Source of the DNA: an uncultured Eubacteriales bacterium
GTDB taxonomy: Bacteria > Bacillota > Clostridia > Oscillospirales > CAG-272
NCBI GenBank assembly: GCA_934447715.1
Contig: CAKSER010000007.1
Coordinates: 12,856 to 76,855 of the forward strand
DNA length: 64,000 nt
Direction of reading: 5' to 3'
The notes beneath the pieces were generated by a model. That model saw only the letters and a program-made list of their open reading frames with translations. It was not told the DNA's origin and made no database searches. Shown here piece after piece: positions 24,672 through 32,871 of this stretch (position 1 is the first letter of the stretch; each line of letters starts with the position of its first letter). Position numbers and translations under genes: made by a program.

Positions 24672-25514
24672 ATGAAGGATTTTAAAATTGGCTTGCAGCT
24701 GTACAGCGTAAAGAATGCACTTAATGCCGATTTTGAGGGAACACTGCGCAAGGTAAAGGGAATCGGCTACGATTATGTCGAATTTGCCGGAAACTACGGC
24801 GAAAAGTCCGCAGAGGAGCTTAAAAAGCTGCTTGACGATATCGGACTTGAATGCATTTCAGTTCATCAGGGAATCGACCTTTTCAAGGAGCAGGGAGAGA
24901 AATTTGTAAAGTTTATAACCGATATCGGAGCAGAATACTCGGTTATTCCGTGGTGGCCGGCAGAGCTCGGGTACGGAACCGAGAACTGGAAGGACACCGA
25001 GGAAAAGTTCAGATGGCTCGGCGGACTTGTCAAGGCGGGAGGTCTTAAATTCCTTTATCATAACCACGATTTCGAGTTTGCAAACACCTTTGACGGCAAG
25101 GTCGGATACGACTGCATGATGGATGCGCTTAAGGGCGTTATGGATCCGGAGCTTGACACCTGCTGGATTCACTATGCCGGATATGACCCTGCGGAGTATA
25201 TAAGAAAATATAAAGGAAGAGCGGAGATTATACATCTTAAGGACTTCTTCTGCAAGAAGCTCGGCGGAGGCCCGGTTTACGCACTTATCGATAGCAAGGG
25301 AGGAGAGGCTACAAAGGCGTCCACAAAGGAGGATAACGGCTTTGAATACCGTCCGCTCGGAATGGGAATGCAGGATTTTGACAGCATCATTGCTGCCTGC
25401 GAGGATGTCGATGCAAAATATCTTGTTGTAGAGCAGGATGATACAGTCGGCAGAACCGAGCTCGAGGCTGTCGAGATCAGCAGAAAATTCTTAAAGGACA
25501 AATACGGACTGTAA
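24672..25514 (+). CDS. Sugar phosphate isomerase/epimerase family protein
   Basis: A TIM-barrel protein of the AP-endonuclease-2/IolE-like superfamily, 280 residues. It starts FKIGLQLYSVKNAL and has ISVHQGIDLF, the metal-site blocks LYHNHDFEF and LDTCWIHYAG, IIHLKDFF, and YLVVEQDDTVGRTELEAVEISRKFLK, cited by its ends YLVVEQDD and SRKFLK. The likely reaction is isomerisation or epimerisation of a ketose or inositol derivative with a divalent metal; the substrate cannot be read. It stands alone between its own promoter and terminator. AAGGAG precedes the ATG. Confidence 0.88.
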   Translation: MKDFKIGLQLYSVKNALNADFEGTLRKVKGIGYDYVEFAGNYGEKSAEELKKLLDDIGLECISVHQGIDLFKEQGEKFVKFITDIGAEYSVIPWWPAELGYGTENWKDTEEKFRWLGGLVKAGGLKFLYHNHDFEFANTFDGKVGYDCMMDALKGVMDPELDTCWIHYAGYDPAEYIRKYKGRAEIIHLKDFFCKKLGGGPVYALIDSKGGEATKASTKEDNGFEYRPLGMGMQDFDSIIAACEDVDAKYLVVEQDDTVGRTELEAVEISRKFLKDKYGL

Positions 25515-25596
25515 TCGACCGAACACCGGTTCGGGACGCCGGCTCGTGGCATCGGCTCTCCGATAAAGCCGGTAAAGTCAGATAAATAATAAAAAT

Positions 25597-25646
25597 ACAC
25601 CTCTTGGCAGACAGCAAAATCAGCTGAATGCTAAGAGGTGTTTTTT
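25597..25646 (+). terminator. Strong terminator
   Basis: ACACCTCTTGGCA pairs with TGCTAAGAGGTGT (13 pairs) followed by six Ts. A-rich sequence before it lets it act for the convergent pepT gene as well. Confidence 0.93.
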
Positions 25647-25697
25647 CATTTCAGATGGGAAAGTCACGGTTTAAAATGCTTTTTTGCGAGCTGAAAA

Positions 25698-26918
25698 TCA
25701 CTCCGCATAAATTTTGATCAGCTCAAGCAGGATCTTTACCGATTTTTCCATTCCCTCAAGAGTAATATGCTCATACGGACCGTGGAAGGCGTGACCGCCC
25801 GTGCCGAGATTCGGGCAGGGCAGACCCATAAAGGTAAGAGACGCGCCGTCGGTGCCTCCGCGGATCGGCTCAACCGAGGGAACAAGACCGACTGCCTCTG
25901 TTGCTTTTCTCGCATTCTTTTCAAGATGGAGATTTTCCTCCTTTTTAAGGATGCACGCCATATTTTTGTACTGATCCTTAAGCGTCAGGCTGACAGAGCC
26001 GCTTCCGTATTTCTGTTTTATAACCGACTCGACATGTAAAAGCATGCTCTTTCTGAATTCGAAGATTTTTTCGTCGTGGTCGCGGATTATATATTTAAGA
26101 ACCGCCTTTTCGACATTTCCGTTCATCTCGCAAAGATGGAAGAAGCCCTCGCGGCCTTCGGTGCATTCGGGGCGGTCGGTTGACGGAAGCATCGAAATTA
26201 TCTCGGCTGCGACAAGAGATGCGTTTATCATCTTGTTATTTGCAGAGCCCGGATGGACATTGAAGCCGTTTATTTCGAAAACGGCAGAGGCTGCATTGAA
26301 GTTCTCGCATTCGATCTCTCCCTCGGCTCCTCCGTCGAGCGTGTATGCAAAATCCGCACCAAATGCCTTAAGATCGAAGCATGCCGTGCCCATTCCGATT
26401 TCCTCGTCGGGAGTGAAGGCGATGCATATTTTTCCGTGCGGCAGATTTGAATTTATTATTTTCGAAACAGTGTCGAGAATGACCGCAATACCTGCCTTGT
26501 CATCAGCTCCTAAAAGTGTTTTTCCGTCGGTTGTTATAAGAGTTCTGCCCTTAAGTCCTGATAGATCGGAAAAATCCGATACCGAAAGAACGCGCCCGTT
26601 TCCGAGCTCGACATCCTTTCCGTCATAGTCCCTTATAATCTTCGGATTTACATTGCAGCCGGAAAAGTCGGGAGATGTGTCCATGTGCGCGATAAAGCCG
26701 AGAGCCTTGTCGTTTTCGTGTCCGCTCGATGCCGGAAGATGGCCGTAAACATAGCAGTGCTCGTCAACATACGCGTCCTCAATCCCGATTTCCTTCATGT
26801 CGTTTACAATAACCCTTGCAAGGTCAAACTGCTTTAATGTCGACGGCGTGCCCTTGCCCTCCGGATCGCTCTGCGTATCGATTTTTACATATTTCAGAAA
26901 TCTTTCAAGAATATCCAT
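25698..26918 (-). CDS. pepT: Peptidase T (tripeptidase)
   Basis: Cytosolic M20 metallopeptidase removing the N-terminal residue from tripeptides. The 406 residues match PepT length. The metal ligands appear in GFIAHMDTSPD, LLGADDKAGIA, FTPDEEIGMG (catalytic Glu), YTLDGGAEGE and GTGGHAFHGPYEH. The dimerisation domain includes NGFNVHPGSANNKMINAS. Single gene on its strand; a short intergenic gap separates it from the L,D-transpeptidase gene downstream. Confidence 0.95.
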   Translation of the reverse strand: MDILERFLKYVKIDTQSDPEGKGTPSTLKQFDLARVIVNDMKEIGIEDAYVDEHCYVYGHLPASSGHENDKALGFIAHMDTSPDFSGCNVNPKIIRDYDGKDVELGNGRVLSVSDFSDLSGLKGRTLITTDGKTLLGADDKAGIAVILDTVSKIINSNLPHGKICIAFTPDEEIGMGTACFDLKAFGADFAYTLDGGAEGEIECENFNAASAVFEINGFNVHPGSANNKMINASLVAAEIISMLPSTDRPECTEGREGFFHLCEMNGNVEKAVLKYIIRDHDEKIFEFRKSMLLHVESVIKQKYGSGSVSLTLKDQYKNMACILKKEENLHLEKNARKATEAVGLVPSVEPIRGGTDGASLTFMGLPCPNLGTGGHAFHGPYEHITLEGMEKSVKILLELIKIYAE

Positions 26919-27031
26919 TTTTATCTGCCCCGAAATCCGGAGCGCTCCTTTTTTAAATTTGCTTTTGTTCTGCCTTAGTATCGGTCTGCCTTTTTAATAA
27001 AATGCATGCTTAATCTTAGGCTGTCCGGACC

Positions 27032-28108
27032 TTAACCGATATAAACCGGGTTGTTCGGGTCCGGATCGGTCGGGTCCCAGCCTCTGTTCGGGCTTGTTAC
27101 GTCGATTCGCGGCGGAACAGGCTTTTCAAGCGGCTCGGGATCGGCAGAATCGTAAATTATAACGGTTGTTCCCTCCGGGACGTTGTCGTATATCCACTTT
27201 GTGTCCTTTACAAGCAGACGGACGCAGCCGAGCGACGCAGGCTCGCCTAATTTGTTGAATTCTTCGTATTCAATGTCGTTCTTGTTCTGCGTATAGTAGG
27301 GAACCGAGTGGAAAACAATGTCCTTTACGATTCTTGTGATATATTGCCCCTGTACCCCTCCGTAGAGCGGAAGCCATTCGTATTTGTAGGTCGTGTTGAA
27401 GATTCCGCAGGGGGTGTTGTCGTTGAGTCCGACAGAGCATACCATTGCCTTTGACGGAACGGTAAATTCGCCGCTTTCATCCTTTTCATATACAATGACA
27501 ATATTCTGTAAACGGTTTACCTTGATGAGGTAAGGGCTTTTGTAATTATATTCCGGAGCCTTTGCTGTCGTATAGTCAGCATAGCAGTAGCCGCGGTCGC
27601 TGCCGCTGTTTATAATGTACCAGTCGCCGCTCTTGCCGATGACCGTTACAGCCTCATGGTTGTAAAGCGTGTCGATCTTTTTGTAGGATGTCGACGGGCC
27701 GGTTCTGACGTTTAAGGAGTTTGAGGTGACATATACCGTAAACGGCTCGGCATAGGTGATTTCGTCAGGCTCATTTGGCTCATCGTTGTTTTTCTCCGAT
27801 GTTGTCGTGTCCGGAGCTTTTGTTTCCTGAGCCTTGGTTGTGTCGGTTGTCTGCTGCGGCTTTTCGGTCTGCGGATCGGTTGCTTTGTCTGTAGTTTCCG
27901 GGGCTTCCGATGTGCCGTCACTGCTTTCCGTAACGCTTTCCGCAACGCTTTCAGACTCGCCGCTGCTTTCGGCTTCCGGCTCCTTTGAGCTTTCTTCTGT
28001 TCTGCTTTCCTCGGGATTCGGCTTTTCATCCTTTGCACAGGAGAAAAGGCAGAGCGACGAGGACAGCATAAATAAAACCGTAAGTATTAAACTGTATGCT
28101 TTTTTCAT
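27032..28108 (-). CDS. L,D-transpeptidase lipoprotein with SH3 domain
   Basis: Predicted cell-wall cross-linking enzyme of the YkuD family. I start it at the ATG at 28108, preceded by GGAGG 8 bases away, rather than 48 bases earlier. The 358 residues comprise a signal peptide with lipobox LFSC (Cys24), a low-complexity Glu/Ser/Thr linker (25-125), a bacterial SH3 domain (about 128-185, SLNVRTGPSTSYKKI) and the YkuD domain (about 195-320). Catalytic residues are seen in IVFHSVPYY and the ASLGCVRL Cys. A Pro/Asp-rich tail follows. Confidence 0.92.
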   Translation of the reverse strand: MKKAYSLILTVLFMLSSSLCLFSCAKDEKPNPEESRTEESSKEPEAESSGESESVAESVTESSDGTSEAPETTDKATDPQTEKPQQTTDTTKAQETKAPDTTTSEKNNDEPNEPDEITYAEPFTVYVTSNSLNVRTGPSTSYKKIDTLYNHEAVTVIGKSGDWYIINSGSDRGYCYADYTTAKAPEYNYKSPYLIKVNRLQNIVIVYEKDESGEFTVPSKAMVCSVGLNDNTPCGIFNTTYKYEWLPLYGGVQGQYITRIVKDIVFHSVPYYTQNKNDIEYEEFNKLGEPASLGCVRLLVKDTKWIYDNVPEGTTVIIYDSADPEPLEKPVPPRIDVTSPNRGWDPTDPDPNNPVYIG

Positions 28109-28298
28109 TATAAGACCTCCGTTAAATCCGCACAGCTTTTTTGATAGGCGGACCATTAAGCTAATTATAGTTTATATTATTAAAATATGCAAGTGGATCG
28201 GCTAAAAAAGCATGCCCGGGGTTGACGTATTCGGTATTTGTATTTAAATATTGATAATAAAGAAAATATACCGCGAAAAAGAAAGCAGGAGAGAAAAA

Positions 28299-28373
28299 AT
28301 GCCGTTATTCCGAGTAAACGATGAAATGACCCATGTTGACAGCCCGTACGCGGCAAAACAGAGAGCCGGATAA
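28299..28373 (+). CDS. Possible 24-residue peptide
   Basis: ATG at 28299 behind AGCAGGAG (about 9 bases) opens a frame for MPLFRVNDEMTHVDSPYAAK plus four residues, ending at TAA 28371. TTGACG-N17-TAAATA lies about 60 bases upstream. No hydrophobic segment and no family recognised. It could be chance or the remnant of a longer gene. Confidence 0.3.
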   Translation: MPLFRVNDEMTHVDSPYAAKQRAG

Positions 28374-28502
28374 GGATGAGCTTCCGACACATACGAGGAA
28401 AGCAAAAAACTGCTCCCCAGACCTATCCGGGACGGGCATGAAGATACGATCGGGGAAAACAGATTTGCTTAGTATGTTCTGCCTTGAACTAAACACAACC
28501 CT

Positions 28503-28532
28503 CGGAGCATGCGCTCCGTGGAGAGCTTTTTT
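28503..28532 (+). terminator. Terminator-like hairpin
   Basis: CGGAGC-ATGC-GCTCCG followed 8 bases later by six Ts. The distance from stem to T-run is longer than usual. Confidence 0.4.
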
Positions 28533-28627
28533 ATCCCCATCCTGCACGCTTTTGCTGTTACAATACCGGAAAGTAAAGCACTTTTGTAAAAACATTGTGA
28601 AGCCGCTTTTGCTTTATGAAAAAATCC

Positions 28628-28656
28628 TTGACAAATATAAATCGGTATGGTATACT
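28628..28656 (+). promoter_or_regulatory. Promoter of ylxM-ffh
   Basis: TTGACA, 17-base spacer ending in TGG, TATACT. The start codon is about 190 bases downstream. Confidence 0.88.
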
Positions 28657-28835
28657 CAATAGGCTGCGATGTAAACAGAATCGCTTTACACCGAAAAAAC
28701 AGGATAAAACGCGGAGTTGCGCGGAAAATCGCGCGGATGTGCAGAAAAACGTGTGAGCATGCAAAAAAACACGGAGATCGCAAATAAGCGCCGAGCAACT
28801 TAAAAACGCGAGGATACATAAAAAAACAAAAAAAC
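28657..28835 (+). repeat. A-rich degenerate leader of ylxM
   Basis: About 180 bases between promoter and start codon with words such as AAAAACACGGAG, AAAAACGTGTGAG and AAATCGCGCGGA recurring loosely every 15-25 bases. T-poor and unstructured by eye; no coding frame. Confidence 0.4.
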
Positions 28836-28848
28836 GGGGGTGCCCGTG

Positions 28849-29196
28849 ATGAACAGAGAAAAGGATCTGAATATGCCGCTGCTGCTCGATTTTTACGGCG
28901 ATATGCTTACCAAAGAGCAGAGAGAGGCGATGGATTACTTTTATAACGACGATCTGTCGCTTGCAGAGATATCCGAGACGATCGGAATCACAAGGCAGGG
29001 CGTCCGGAACAGGATTTTGAAGGGCAGAGAGCTTATAACCGAGCTTGAAAGCAATCTCGGGCTTGCAAAAAGATTTTCCGAGATCAAAAAGACGCTCGAC
29101 AAAATCAACTCGATGCTCGATACCGTAAAAACCGCCGACGCGGAAAGCAACGAAAAGATAGACGAGATAAGAGCTCTTGTTCTGAGTCTCAAATAA
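28849..29196 (+). CDS. ylxM: YlxM/p13-like SRP-associated DNA-binding protein
   Basis: Helix-turn-helix protein of the UPF0122 family, whose members sit beside and stimulate the SRP GTPases. The HTH is at about residues 15-60, in QREAMDYFYNDDLSLAEIS and ETIGITRQGVRNRI. A C-terminal coiled-coil-like stretch follows. I prefer the ATG at 28849 because GGGGGTG lies about 7 bases upstream; GTG codons at 28840 and 28846 are alternatives. It gives 115 residues. ffh follows 63 bases later. Confidence 0.9.
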   Translation: MNREKDLNMPLLLDFYGDMLTKEQREAMDYFYNDDLSLAEISETIGITRQGVRNRILKGRELITELESNLGLAKRFSEIKKTLDKINSMLDTVKTADAESNEKIDEIRALVLSLK

Positions 29197-29259
29197 GATC
29201 CGGATCGACCGGAAAACAGATATAATATTAAGATGAGAAGCTAAAAGGAGGAATCAGTT

Positions 29260-30603
29260 ATGCCGATGTTTCAGAGCCTGGTGGAAAAGATGAACAATGC
29301 GTTCAAGCGCTTTAAAAACAAAGGCAAGCTGTCCGAGGCGGACGTCAAGGAGGGAATGCGCGAGATCAAGCTCGCACTTCTCGAGGCGGATGTCAACTTC
29401 AAGGTCGCAAAGGACTTTACAAAGATCTGCACGGAAAGAGCGGTAGGCGCAGATGTGCTCGAGAGCCTCGTTCCGGCACAGCAGATTGTCAAGATCGTAA
29501 ACGAGGAGCTTGTAAATATCATGGGAGGAGAGCAGGCAAAGCTCTCTATCTCGTCAAGGCCGCCCACGGTTATAATGATGGTGGGTCTTCAGGGAGCCGG
29601 AAAGACGACCCATTGCGGAAAGCTCGCGCTGAGCCTTAAAAAGCAGGGCAAGCGTCCGCTGCTTGTCGCGTGCGACGTATACAGACCGGCTGCAATCAAG
29701 CAGCTTCAGGTTGTAGGAGAAAAGATCGATGTTCCGGTATACGCTCTGGGAGCGGAAATGTCGCCTGTCGATATCTCAAAGGCGGCGGTCGACAACGCAA
29801 TCAAGCACGGAAACGATATTGTTATAATCGATACCGCAGGACGCCTTCATGTCGATGAGGCGATGATGCAGGAGCTTCAGGATATCAAGAAAGCAGTCGA
29901 ACCGAAGGAAATCCTGCTTGTTGTGGATGCTATGACCGGACAGGATGCGGTAAATGTTGCGCAGACCTTCAATGAGCTGCTCGATATCACCGGAGTTATT
30001 CTTACCAAGCTTGACGGAGACACAAGAGGCGGAGCCGCGCTTTCTGTCAAATATATAACCGGAAAGCCGATCAAATATGTCGGAATGGGCGAGAAAATGG
30101 ACGCACTCGAGCCGTTTTACCCCGACCGGATGGCGTCGCGAATCCTCGGAATGGGGGATGTGCTTTCACTGATCGAAAAGGCGGAGCAGGCATACGACGA
30201 AAAGCAGGCGGCAGAGCTTGAAAAGAAGATCAGACAGTCGACCTTTACTCTTTCCGACTATCTCGATCAGTTCAGGCAGATTAAGAAGATGGGCTCGGTC
30301 AAGGATCTGCTCGGAATGATGCCTGGAGTAAATGCTTCGAAGCTGAGCGATGCATCAATCGACGAAAAGCAGATCGACCGCATGGAGGCAATCATTCTTT
30401 CGATGACACAGAAGGAAAGAGATAAGCCCTCGATAATCTCCGCATCGAGAAGAAGGAGAATCGCGCAGGGAAGCGGAACCAAGGTAGAGGATGTCAACAG
30501 GCTGCTCAAGCAGTTTGACAGCACCTGCAAGATGATGAAGCAGCTTTCGGGCGGCAACATGAAAAAGATGATGAGAAAAGGCAAATTCAAAATGCCTTTC
30601 TGA
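29260..30603 (+). CDS. ffh: Signal recognition particle protein Ffh
   Basis: SRP54 GTPase that targets nascent membrane proteins. The 447 residues contain the N domain (1-95, with ALLEADVNFKV), the G domain with GLQGAGKTTHCGKLA (the usual TTTAGKLA reads TTHCGKLA here), DTAGRLHVD and TKLDGDTRGGA, and the Met-rich M domain (from about 325) ending in basic residues for 4.5S RNA binding. GGAGGA precedes the ATG. ylxM lies upstream and rpsP downstream. Confidence 0.97.
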   Translation: MPMFQSLVEKMNNAFKRFKNKGKLSEADVKEGMREIKLALLEADVNFKVAKDFTKICTERAVGADVLESLVPAQQIVKIVNEELVNIMGGEQAKLSISSRPPTVIMMVGLQGAGKTTHCGKLALSLKKQGKRPLLVACDVYRPAAIKQLQVVGEKIDVPVYALGAEMSPVDISKAAVDNAIKHGNDIVIIDTAGRLHVDEAMMQELQDIKKAVEPKEILLVVDAMTGQDAVNVAQTFNELLDITGVILTKLDGDTRGGAALSVKYITGKPIKYVGMGEKMDALEPFYPDRMASRILGMGDVLSLIEKAEQAYDEKQAAELEKKIRQSTFTLSDYLDQFRQIKKMGSVKDLLGMMPGVNASKLSDASIDEKQIDRMEAIILSMTQKERDKPSIISASRRRRIAQGSGTKVEDVNRLLKQFDSTCKMMKQLSGGNMKKMMRKGKFKMPF

Positions 30604-30662
30604 ATCAATATAAATCACCTAACGGTAAAAAATTATTTAAAATATTTTCGGAGGAAAAGAAA

Positions 30663-30908
30663 ATGGCAGTTAAAATCAGACTTAAGAGAATGGGCGCAAA
30701 GAAGGCTCCCTTCTACCGCATTGTTGTAGCAGATTCCAGATCGCCGAGAGACGGCCGCTTTGTAGAGCAGATCGGCTACTATAACCCCCTTACCGATCCG
30801 GCAGACGTTAAGATCGACGCGGATAAGGCAAAGGAATGGATCAAGAACGGAGCACAGCCCACCGAGACTGTAAAGGCTCTTCTTAAGAAACAGAACATCA
30901 TAGGGTAA
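30663..30908 (+). CDS. rpsP: 30S ribosomal protein S16
   Basis: Small-subunit assembly protein, 81 residues: MAVKIRLKRMGAKKAPFYRIVVAD followed by SPRDGRFVEQIGYYNP, cited by these two landmark blocks in part (RLKRMGAKKAPFYR, GRFVEQIGYYNP). CGGAGGA precedes the ATG. It lies 59 bases after ffh and 6 bases before khpA. The rimM, trmD and rplS genes that usually follow are absent here. Confidence 0.97.
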   Translation: MAVKIRLKRMGAKKAPFYRIVVADSRSPRDGRFVEQIGYYNPLTDPADVKIDADKAKEWIKNGAQPTETVKALLKKQNIIG

Positions 30909-30914
30909 TTTACC

Positions 30915-31151
30915 ATGGCAGATCTGAAAAAGCTGCTGCGTGACATTGCCGGATCGATAGTCGAGTATCCGGATCAGGTTTCGATTGAGGAAAAGGAGCA
31001 GGGAGATGAGATCATCTTCACGCTTCATGTTGCCGAATCCGACATGGGAAGGGTTATCGGCAGACACGGAAAGAACGCAAGGTGCATCCGCACCCTGATG
31101 AAAACCGCTGCCGGCACGATGAATAAGAAGGTCACGGTAGATATTGACTGA
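30915..31151 (+). CDS. khpA: KH-domain RNA-binding protein KhpA
   Basis: A 78-residue single KH domain protein (YlqC family) that in Firmicutes pairs with KhpB/Jag and acts on RNA affecting cell division. The GxxG RNA-binding loop is in GRVIGRHGKNARCIRTL. It begins 6 bases after rpsP, and its ribosome-binding site lies around the rpsP stop. A terminator follows 8 bases after its stop codon. Confidence 0.94.
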   Translation: MADLKKLLRDIAGSIVEYPDQVSIEEKEQGDEIIFTLHVAESDMGRVIGRHGKNARCIRTLMKTAAGTMNKKVTVDID

Positions 31152-31159
31152 TTTGAAAG

Positions 31160-31192
31160 CCTCCGATTCAAAGCGAATCGGAGGTTTTGCTT
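31160..31192 (+). terminator. Terminator of the ffh-rpsP-khpA operon
   Basis: CCTCCGATTC pairs perfectly with GAATCGGAGG, followed by TTTTGCTTTTT. Confidence 0.93.
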
Positions 31193-31314
31193 TTTGCCGC
31201 TTGTAAAAGCATGTAAAGCTAGGAATGCAAAGTAACAGAATTCGGCATGAGGCATAGAATAATATCAGAAGCCCGGTAGCACGGGCTGAAAATTAAAAAA
31301 ACGGAGGACCGATA

Positions 31315-31422
31315 ATGGGCTGCCTTTGCAATATTTTTGATGAAGACAACATCTGGATCATCATTCTGATACTCATCGTGCTCTTTGCATTCTGCAACAA
31401 CGACGGCTGCTGCTGCAGCTAA
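31315..31422 (+). CDS. Cys-rich single-pass membrane microprotein
   Basis: A 35-residue frame from ATG 31315 to TAA 31422 with GGAGG 7 bases upstream. It reads MGCLCNIFDEDN, then the hydrophobic stretch IWIIILILIVLFAF, then CNNDGCCCS. Six Cys residues flank one membrane span. A GCCCG/CGGGC hairpin lies at 31271-31286. The layout recalls the small YjcZ-like clostridial membrane peptides, but I cannot name a family. Function unknown. Confidence 0.7.
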   Translation: MGCLCNIFDEDNIWIIILILIVLFAFCNNDGCCCS

Positions 31423-31640
31423 GCTTTGCTTTGATTTAAACAGACTGTCATTTAAGCCGACTTGAGTTAAAACGGCCGGTGCCGCGGCACAGCGGACGGT
31501 GTGCTCACGCGGTATACCCTGCAGCATATGCGCTGCACATTTGTACAGCGTGCCTGCGTGCCAATCGCCGAAATACCGAAAAGACGTGCAGCACTGATTA
31601 ATATGCCGCACTCGGCTTGTGACAGCTTAGCAGAATATAA
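31423..31640. other. Intergenic region after the microprotein
   Basis: No coding frame that I trust. GCAGC/GCGTG words and the palindrome GTGCCGCGGCAC are present, resembling other degenerate spacers in this window. Confidence 0.35.
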
Positions 31641-31718
31641 AAACAGCTCCTGTTCTTGTGGAAAACCGCTTTTGCGGAATCCCAAGGAACAGGAGCTGTT
31701 TCGATTTTTGTTTTTTCC
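31641..31718. terminator. Bidirectional terminator
   Basis: AAACAGCTCCTGTTC (31641-31655) pairs perfectly with GAACAGGAGCTGTTT (31687-31701). A second stem CCGC/GCGG lies inside. T-rich tracts lie on both sides. It separates the khpA region from the convergent prmA end. Confidence 0.9.
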
Positions 31719-31819
31719 GGCATTTAAGCCGTTATGTGTGCCTGTTTTAATCTGCTGAAGCTTCCCGATCGGGCTCAACACGCCGTTTAGTGGGTAGAAT
31801 TGCTCTATGCGGTTTCTGC

Positions 31820-31883
31820 CCTCTTTTTGCCTCCGCCGGACGCTGCCCGTGCGCTGCCCTGTATGCCCCCGGGCGCTGCCCGG
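31820..31883 (-). repeat. GGGCAGCG repeats after the prmA stop
   Basis: Directly after the prmA stop (minus strand) GGGCAGCG occurs three times within about 45 bases, embedded in GC-rich sequence. No coding frame. Confidence 0.6.
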
Positions 31884-32819
31884 TCAGTCCTCGTTTGTAA
31901 ACAGCATTGCGTTCCAGTCGTTGTCCTTGTAGGTTTTAAGCAGGACAAGACCGCCCTTTTCAAGGGCATCCTTTACTCTTTGCGTCTGACCCTCGATAAT
32001 TCCGGAGACGGCAAGAAGCCCTCCCTTTTTGAGCTGCGCTTTTACGTCCGGAGCCATTAAAACAATTATGTCCGCGACGATATTTGCGCAGATAAAATCG
32101 TATTTTTCCGATGTGTCGACATTTTTCAGAAGATCGGATCTTCCGCAGACGACATTCTTGCAGCCGTTTGCGTTGACATTCTCCTTTGCCACTCTGACTG
32201 CGACCGGGTCGACGTCATATGCAAAGACAGAGCCAGCGCCGAGCTTGGATGCACAGATTGCAAGGATGCCGCTGCCCGTGCCGACATCGAGCACCCGTGA
32301 GCCCTTCTTTAGGTGCAGCTCGAGCATGGAGGCGCAGAGCTTTGTTGTTTCGTGGGTTCCGGCGCCGAATGCCATTCCGGGATCCATAAGTATAACGATA
32401 TCGTCCGGCTTCTTTTCGTATTTTTCCCAGGTCGGAACGATCATGAGGTTTTTTCCGATCCGAAGCGGCTTGTAGTACTGCTTCCAGGAATCCGCCCAGT
32501 CCTCCTCGTCCATGCCGGAAAGGGTGAGCTTATATTCGATTCCGAGAAGATCGAGCCGCTGTCTTATAAACAGAGCCTGCTCGGACGGAAATCTTTCCTT
32601 TGGGATATATACGCTGACCGAGCAGACCGATCTGTCGGCATTTGTCAGCTCTTCTCCGATCAGCTCTCCGTAGATGGTGTCGATGCGGTCGATGTCGTTC
32701 GGGTCGTCGATCTGAAGACCGCTGTCCACCATGCTCATAACCGCACAGACATCGTCAAGAGCCTCTGTTTTGCAGCTTACCTTGATTTGTGTCCATGTAT
32801 TCATCTTCGCGCTTGCCAT
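31884..32819 (-). CDS. prmA: Ribosomal protein L11 methyltransferase
   Basis: SAM-dependent methyltransferase modifying L11, 311 residues. The N-terminal substrate-recognition domain includes DEEDWADSWKQYYKP. The methyltransferase core has MDPGMAFGAGTHETTKL, motif I VLDVGTGSGILAI, YDVDPVAV, and FICANIVADII, where Asn-Ile marks the catalytic motif. It follows dnaJ after 52 bases, the classic end of the dnaK operon in Firmicutes. Confidence 0.95.
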   Translation of the reverse strand: MASAKMNTWTQIKVSCKTEALDDVCAVMSMVDSGLQIDDPNDIDRIDTIYGELIGEELTNADRSVCSVSVYIPKERFPSEQALFIRQRLDLLGIEYKLTLSGMDEEDWADSWKQYYKPLRIGKNLMIVPTWEKYEKKPDDIVILMDPGMAFGAGTHETTKLCASMLELHLKKGSRVLDVGTGSGILAICASKLGAGSVFAYDVDPVAVRVAKENVNANGCKNVVCGRSDLLKNVDTSEKYDFICANIVADIIVLMAPDVKAQLKKGGLLAVSGIIEGQTQRVKDALEKGGLVLLKTYKDNDWNAMLFTNED

Positions 32820-32871
32820 TATCCTTTTTCTTTTTATGTCGTGTTATCTTTTCCTTGCAATGCTTTGCCTG

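Noticed and set aside
31501..31758. An 85-residue frame across the terminator at 31641
   Set aside because: It crosses a 15-pair bidirectional terminator and has no start signal.
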